From F1-60-MAGs149 sp044369995 (GTDB taxonomy: Bacteria > Actinomycetota > Thermoleophilia > Gaiellales > F1-60-MAGs149), in contig JBILWG010000016.1 in NCBI GenBank assembly GCA_044369995.1, forward strand, positions 1 to 21,471: DNA of 21,471 nt, read 5' to 3'. The position numbers and the translations under genes are program-made. Of the stretch, positions 17,990-21,471 are shown piece by piece. Below the pieces are notes generated by a model. That model made no database searches and was not told the DNA's origin. It saw only the letters and a list, made by a program, of their open reading frames with translations. How positions within the stretch are numbered: the stretch's first letter is position 1; each line of letters begins with the position of its first letter.

Positions 17990-19192
17990 ATGGCGGCGCG
18001 CTCCTGTCTCCTCGGCCTCGTCCTGACCGTCGCCCTGGCCGCCAGCGCTCCCCTGGCAGCCGCTGGCACGCCGGTCGAGGATCTCGCCTGGCTCAACGCG
18101 AAGCGCGCGGCGAACGGCCTGCCCAGCGGGATCGCCCTCAACGCCGACTGGTCGGCCAAGTGCGCGCGCCACCTCGACTACATGCGCGCCACGAGCACCG
18201 TCGTCCATCCCGAGGATCCGGCGAGCCCGCACTTCAGCACCGACGGCAACTGGGCGGGCATGCACTCCGTGCTCGCCTCGACCGTGCCCTGGACGGCCGA
18301 TACGTTCATCTGGGAGACCGCACCGCTCCACCTCGCCCAGCTGCTGGCACCGCAGCTCTCGCAGGTCGGTATCGCCGACGACGGACAACTGGCGTGCGTG
18401 ACGACGTGGCCCGGCTACCTGCGCCCCGCACCGAGCACGAACAGCGTGGTGACCTACCCCGGCAACGGCTCGACGATCTACGCGAGCGAGGTGACCGAGG
18501 AGTGGCCGATCACGCCGGCCGAGGCCCTCGGCCTGCCGAACCCGACCGGACCGCACCTTTACGCCTACGCGTGGGGACCCGCCTCCGTCGCCGGCGTCAC
18601 CCCGGACGGACGGCCGCTGGCGATCCGCACCGCCACGCTGCGTGGTCCCCACGGCCCGGTCGAGCTGCGCTGGGTCGACGCCGCCACGCCCGAGGTCGGG
18701 CAGTACCTGCCGACGGCCTCCGGCATTCTGATTCCCACGCGTCCGCTGGACGAGCGCGCCGCCTACGTGGCGACCGTCACCTTCACCGACGGCACGACCC
18801 ACGCCTGGGGCTTCACGACCCAGGCGGCTCCGCCCGACTACGCCGCACACGACGTGCGCATCACGACCCGCGCCACGGCAGCGGGAACGCTGCGCATCCG
18901 CGTGCGTGGACGGATCGCCCACCACGCCACGGGAGCCGCGCTCAGCGGCCTTCCCGTGTCGCTCAGCACCGGCTCGCACGTGCGCGCCACGATCACCACC
19001 GGAACCGACGGACGCTTCGACCGCACGCTCCGCATCGATCGTCGGCCGCGCTCCGGCTCGATCATCGTCACGCTCCGGGCCGCAGAGACGCTGACCGCCG
19101 CGTTCGCGACACGCGTCAGCCGACCACCACGCTCGCCCGGCAATGCGAGAAGCGGTGCACCATCGCCTTCATCCGCGGCGTGGCGCCGCTGA
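17990..19192 (+). CDS. Secreted CAP-domain protein 1
   Basis: This 400-residue protein has a signal peptide (about 1-25) followed by a CAP/SCP-like domain: LNAKRAANGLPSGIALNADWS, KCARHLDYMRATSTVVHPEDP, then WETAPLHLAQLLAPQLSQVGIA and CVTTWPGYLRP. A second domain (about 180-275) precedes a C-terminal Ig/carboxypeptidase-regulatory-like beta domain (about 290-370). CAP proteins are secreted and mostly of unknown biochemical role. It is a close paralogue of the protein at 20098-21387; both share WETAPLHLAQLLAPQLS, TNSVVTYPG and ELRWVDAATP-type strings. The last 25 codons (tail rich in R, P, S) overlap, antisense, the end of the gene at 19116-19898. The gene is divergent from the response regulator, whose probable binding dyads lie upstream. 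Confidence 0.87.
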   Translation: MAARSCLLGLVLTVALAASAPLAAAGTPVEDLAWLNAKRAANGLPSGIALNADWSAKCARHLDYMRATSTVVHPEDPASPHFSTDGNWAGMHSVLASTVPWTADTFIWETAPLHLAQLLAPQLSQVGIADDGQLACVTTWPGYLRPAPSTNSVVTYPGNGSTIYASEVTEEWPITPAEALGLPNPTGPHLYAYAWGPASVAGVTPDGRPLAIRTATLRGPHGPVELRWVDAATPEVGQYLPTASGILIPTRPLDERAAYVATVTFTDGTTHAWGFTTQAAPPDYAAHDVRITTRATAAGTLRIRVRGRIAHHATGAALSGLPVSLSTGSHVRATITTGTDGRFDRTLRIDRRPRSGSIIVTLRAAETLTAAFATRVSRPPRSPGNARSGAPSPSSAAWRR

Positions 19193-19898
19193 CGAAGTAG
19201 GCGCGCGCCGTGACCGTGTGCAGGCGCAGATCGCCTGCGGGCAGCGGCGTGCGCAGCTGGAACTCGCGCCAGCTGAGCGACGGCGCCTTCATGCGCTTGA
19301 CGATGCGCCCGTCGCGGACGAACACGACGCGCGCGATGTTGCGGCCGATCACGCGCGTGACGACAGCGGTCTGCGCCGTGCAGCCCTCGATGCCGCGCAG
19401 GATCGCCGTGCCGCGGACGAACGCCGGGGGCAGCAGGATCGGCTGCGCGGTGAGGGGCGGCGCAATCGCAGGTGGCGCGGGCGGGAGCAGCACGTTCGAG
19501 AACGTGCAGACGACGGCTCGGCCGGCCGCGACGGTGATCTCCGCCGCCGCCACCTCCGCGCCGGCGATCAGCGTCGTGGCGTCGTCGACGCACGTCAGGG
19601 TGATCAGGTACGCGGACAGGCTCGTGCCGGCTGACGCCGCCTCCGCGACCACCACCGTGCCGGGCGCCACCGGCTGCGGTCCCGTCGTCGCCCCGTCACC
19701 CGCACCGCTGAGCACCACCACGCCGCCGATCAGGAGATCGAAGCGCCCACCATCAGCAGCGGGCGCGACGCTCGTCTGGATGGTCAGGGTCGTGGCCTCC
19801 TGCGCAGACGCCGATCGTGCGCCGACAACCAGCAGCAGCGCCACGGCGCCGAGCGCCAGCAGCCAGCGCGTGCTCTGCAGGGTGGTCGGTCGGGCCAT
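19116..19898 (-). CDS. Short secreted protein: prealbumin-like module plus C-terminal domain shared with the vWA protein
   Basis: This 260-residue protein has a signal peptide (about 1-33, ending ASAQ), one beta module (about 36-138) and a Pro/Ala linker (139-160). It ends in a C-terminal domain (161-260) about half identical by eye to residues 693-790 of the vWA protein. Shared strings are VRGTA-x-LR, GC, VVF-x-RDGR-x2-KR, VTAR, GATPR and HRF-x2-CR; one cysteine near each end may form a disulfide. The beta module corresponds to module 1 of the vWA protein (LLIGG/MLIDG, TTGPQPV/TTGAQAV, CTFSN/CTFTN). It is thus a cut-down version without vWA and repeats. ATG 19898 has GGAGG at about 5-nt spacing and a TAGCAT -10 at 19925-19930. 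No LPxTG or C-terminal helix is present. The function is not known. Confidence 0.85.
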   Translation of the reverse strand: MARPTTLQSTRWLLALGAVALLLVVGARSASAQEATTLTIQTSVAPAADGGRFDLLIGGVVVLSGAGDGATTGPQPVAPGTVVVAEAASAGTSLSAYLITLTCVDDATTLIAGAEVAAAEITVAAGRAVVCTFSNVLLPPAPPAIAPPLTAQPILLPPAFVRGTAILRGIEGCTAQTAVVTRVIGRNIARVVFVRDGRIVKRMKAPSLSWREFQLRTPLPAGDLRLHTVTARAYFVSGATPRMKAMVHRFSHCRASVVVG

Positions 19899-19924
19899 TG
19901 GATCCTCCAGCGATCGTCACCCAG

Positions 19925-19930
19925 ATGCTA
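19925..19930 (-). promoter_or_regulatory. Candidate -10 (TAGCAT) of the short secreted-protein gene
   Basis: The minus-strand TAnnnT predicts a leader of about 20 nt containing the GGAGG Shine-Dalgarno. The remaining divergent region to 20084 holds GC-rich partial dyads (for example around AGGCGCCT) but no clear copy of the CTGCGG-N5-CCGCAG site; a single ACCCGCA half-site lies near 20028. Confidence 0.4.
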
Positions 19931-20084
19931 CGAGCGCGAGGATCACCAGCCACCGTGCTCGCCACGCCCGTGCCAGCGGTGCACTGCGCGCCGTGCTCGG
20001 GGCGTGCCGCAGGCGCCTGGCGGCGAACCCGCACACCGGCGCGAACAGCCCGCCGAGGGGCGCGCACAGCTGAGCAAGCCCCCG

Positions 20085-20090
20085 TACGGT
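20085..20090 (+). promoter_or_regulatory. Candidate -10 (TACGGT) of CAP gene 2
   Basis: It ends 8 nt before GTG 20098, making this the likely leaderless start rather than GTG 20089 or 20095, which would begin inside or just after the hexamer. Confidence 0.45.
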
Positions 20091-20097
20091 GGGCGTG

Positions 20098-21387
20098 GTG
20101 TCTCGCCGTAGCTCCCCCCTCCTGCTCGCAATCGCCCTGCTGCTGCTCGTCAGCGGCGCCGCAGAGGGCGGCACGCCGGAGCAGGATCTCGCGTCGCTGA
20201 ACGCACTTCGCGCGCGCAACAGCATTCCCGCCGGCATCACGCTGAATCCCGAGTGGTCCGCGCGCTGCGGGCAGCACGTCACGTACATGCGGCAGACGAA
20301 CACCGTCGATCACGTCGAGGATCCCGCCAGCCCCTGGTACACCGACGGCGGCAACTGGGCGGCCGGCCACGCCGTGCTGGCCGCGGGCATCACCTGGACG
20401 CCGAACGTCTTCCTATGGGAGACCGCGCCGCTGCATCTGGCGCAGCTGCTCGCACCGCAGCTGTCCGAGATCGGCATCGCGGACGACGACCAGTTCGTCT
20501 GCGCCACCACGTGGACGGGCTACCTGCGGGCGACCCCGGCCACGAACTCCGTCGTCACGTATCCGGGCATCGGCACCAGCATCTACGCCAGCCAGGAGAC
20601 CGCCGAATGGCCGATCACGCCGGCACAGGCGCTCGGCATCCCCAACCCCACCGGTCCGCATCTCTACGTGTACCAGTGGGGCCCCGCCACCGTCGCGGGC
20701 ACCAGCGCCGGTGGCGAGCCGATCACGATTCGCTCGGCCACCCTCACGGGCCCCGCCGGGAGACTGCCCCTGCGCTGGGTCGACGCGGCAACCCCGAGGA
20801 TCGGTCCGTACCTGCCGGCGGCCTCGGGCATCCTCATTCCCGTGCGGCCCCTGGTCGACAACGCGCGCTACACAGCCGGCGTCACGTTCTCGAACGGCGT
20901 CAGCTACGCGTGGCCGTTCACCACCGCGCTGAGCGACACCGTCGCCACCCTCAAGGACATCCGGATCGTGCCCCAGCGGATCAGGCAGCGCCGCGTCTGC
21001 GTGCGCCGCCGTGACGGGGTCTGCGTGGAGCGCCGCACGATCTACGACAACACGATCGCCGTGACCGGGACGTTCACGAGCGCCGCCGACCCGCGCGTGG
21101 CGATCGCCGGCGCCGACGTCGGGATCACCTTCCAGAAGACGCAGCAGGCGCAGCTCGCGACCTCAGCAGCCGGCGTGTTCCGCGCCACCTACCGCTTCAC
21201 CAGCCGCACACGGCGATTCCGCATGCGGGTGACGATCACGGCCGGCTCGGATACGGGCGCCTATATCGTGCGCTTCCGCATCGTCAACCGCCCGAGCGGG
21301 CTGGTCGCGGTGGTCTACGGCATCAGCCCGGCGCCGATGACGAGTGCCGCCGCTCCTCCTCGCGACGTGGACATCGGCGTGCGGTGA
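20098..21387 (+). CDS. Secreted CAP-domain protein 2
   Basis: This 429-residue paralogue of the protein at 17990-19192 has the same order: signal peptide (about 1-24), CAP-like domain (LNALRARNSIPAGITLNPEWS, CGQHVTYMRQTNTVDHVEDP, WETAPLHLAQLLAPQLSEIGIA, CATTWTGYLR), middle domain (ending near FTTAL) and a C-terminal beta domain. It differs by a very basic insert with two close cysteines before the last domain (RIRQRRVCVRRRDGVCVERR) and by a longer, complete C-terminus (ending GVR). The basic insert might bind an acidic cell-wall polymer; that is speculation. The start is GTG 20098 from the -10 position and signal peptide. It is convergent with the next gene, whose stop is 21 bp away. Confidence 0.87.
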   Translation: MSRRSSPLLLAIALLLLVSGAAEGGTPEQDLASLNALRARNSIPAGITLNPEWSARCGQHVTYMRQTNTVDHVEDPASPWYTDGGNWAAGHAVLAAGITWTPNVFLWETAPLHLAQLLAPQLSEIGIADDDQFVCATTWTGYLRATPATNSVVTYPGIGTSIYASQETAEWPITPAQALGIPNPTGPHLYVYQWGPATVAGTSAGGEPITIRSATLTGPAGRLPLRWVDAATPRIGPYLPAASGILIPVRPLVDNARYTAGVTFSNGVSYAWPFTTALSDTVATLKDIRIVPQRIRQRRVCVRRRDGVCVERRTIYDNTIAVTGTFTSAADPRVAIAGADVGITFQKTQQAQLATSAAGVFRATYRFTSRTRRFRMRVTITAGSDTGAYIVRFRIVNRPSGLVAVVYGISPAPMTSAAAPPRDVDIGVR

Positions 21388-21408
21388 CGGTGACGCCGGG
21401 TCCGACGG

Positions 21409-21471
21409 CTACGGCGCGGCGGCGCGCGCAGCGTGCTGCACCGCGCGGATGATGTTCGCGTAGCCCGTGCA
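21409..21471 (-). CDS. 2Fe-2S subunit of a molybdenum hydroxylase (CoxS/XdhC type), last 20 residues
   Basis: The minus-strand frame entering from the window edge reads CTGYANIIRAVQHAARAAAP and a stop. C-T-G-Y-x-N-I-x-x-A-V is the conserved C-terminal cluster-binding signature (the last cysteine of the second 2Fe-2S site) of small subunits of CO dehydrogenase, xanthine dehydrogenase and related enzymes. Substrate class cannot be inferred from this piece. The large and medium subunits should lie nearby outside the window. Confidence 0.75.
   Translation of the reverse strand, partial: CTGYANIIRAVQHAARAAAP

Overview
The window is high-GC DNA with tightly packed genes on both strands and many GTG starts. 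Its gene types (CAP-domain secreted proteins, GluQ, CrtI/CrtB, c-di-GMP enzymes) suggest a high-GC actinobacterium, most likely class Thermoleophilia (Solirubrobacterales-like). That placement is inferred from gene style only. No rRNA, tRNA, CRISPR array, transposase or phage gene was seen.

Layout. (1) 1-3664, housekeeping: the 3' end of an acetyl-CoA synthetase, a GNAT acetyltransferase with a 100-aa unknown partner, a PHP phosphoesterase, a SUI1/YciH factor and GluQ. (2) 3672-7667, c-di-GMP output: a BcsA-like glycosyltransferase with an intact PilZ domain, preceded by a 13-codon leader ORF, then a GAF-GAF-EAL phosphodiesterase. (3) 7694-8755: a divergent pair, a small unknown protein and a lipoprotein. 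(4) 8825-12044, minus strand: crtI-crtB-unknown, an operon with 4-bp ATGA overlaps; the unknown protein is an internal tandem duplication. (5) 12135-13820: a diguanylate cyclase with a degenerate EAL domain. (6) 13968-21387: a cell-surface locus. It holds a secreted vWA/prealbumin-repeat protein, a small membrane protein, an atypical LuxR-type response regulator, two CAP-domain paralogues, and a short secreted protein sharing its N-terminal module and C-terminal domain with the vWA protein. (7) 21409-21471: the last 20 residues of a CoxS/XdhC-type 2Fe-2S subunit.

How the parts may work together. The diguanylate cyclase, the EAL phosphodiesterase and the PilZ synthase could form a local make/break/respond c-di-GMP circuit for an exopolysaccharide. 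The cyclase gene has no visible promoter and lies behind a strong hairpin terminator after the vWA surface gene, so read-through could link surface-protein expression to c-di-GMP synthesis. The LuxR-type regulator is divergent from the first CAP gene. Two dyads two helical turns apart sit just upstream of that CAP promoter, and one of them recurs (15/17 bases) upstream of the vWA gene. This is the best candidate for an undescribed regulated surface system.

Promoter style is consistent: eight genes have a -10-like hexamer (TAnnnT, or CATTAT/CATAAT) with its last base exactly 7 or 8 nt before the start codon and no Shine-Dalgarno, as expected for leaderless mRNAs. Other genes (vWA, response regulator, short secreted protein, both EAL genes) have clear Shine-Dalgarno sequences.
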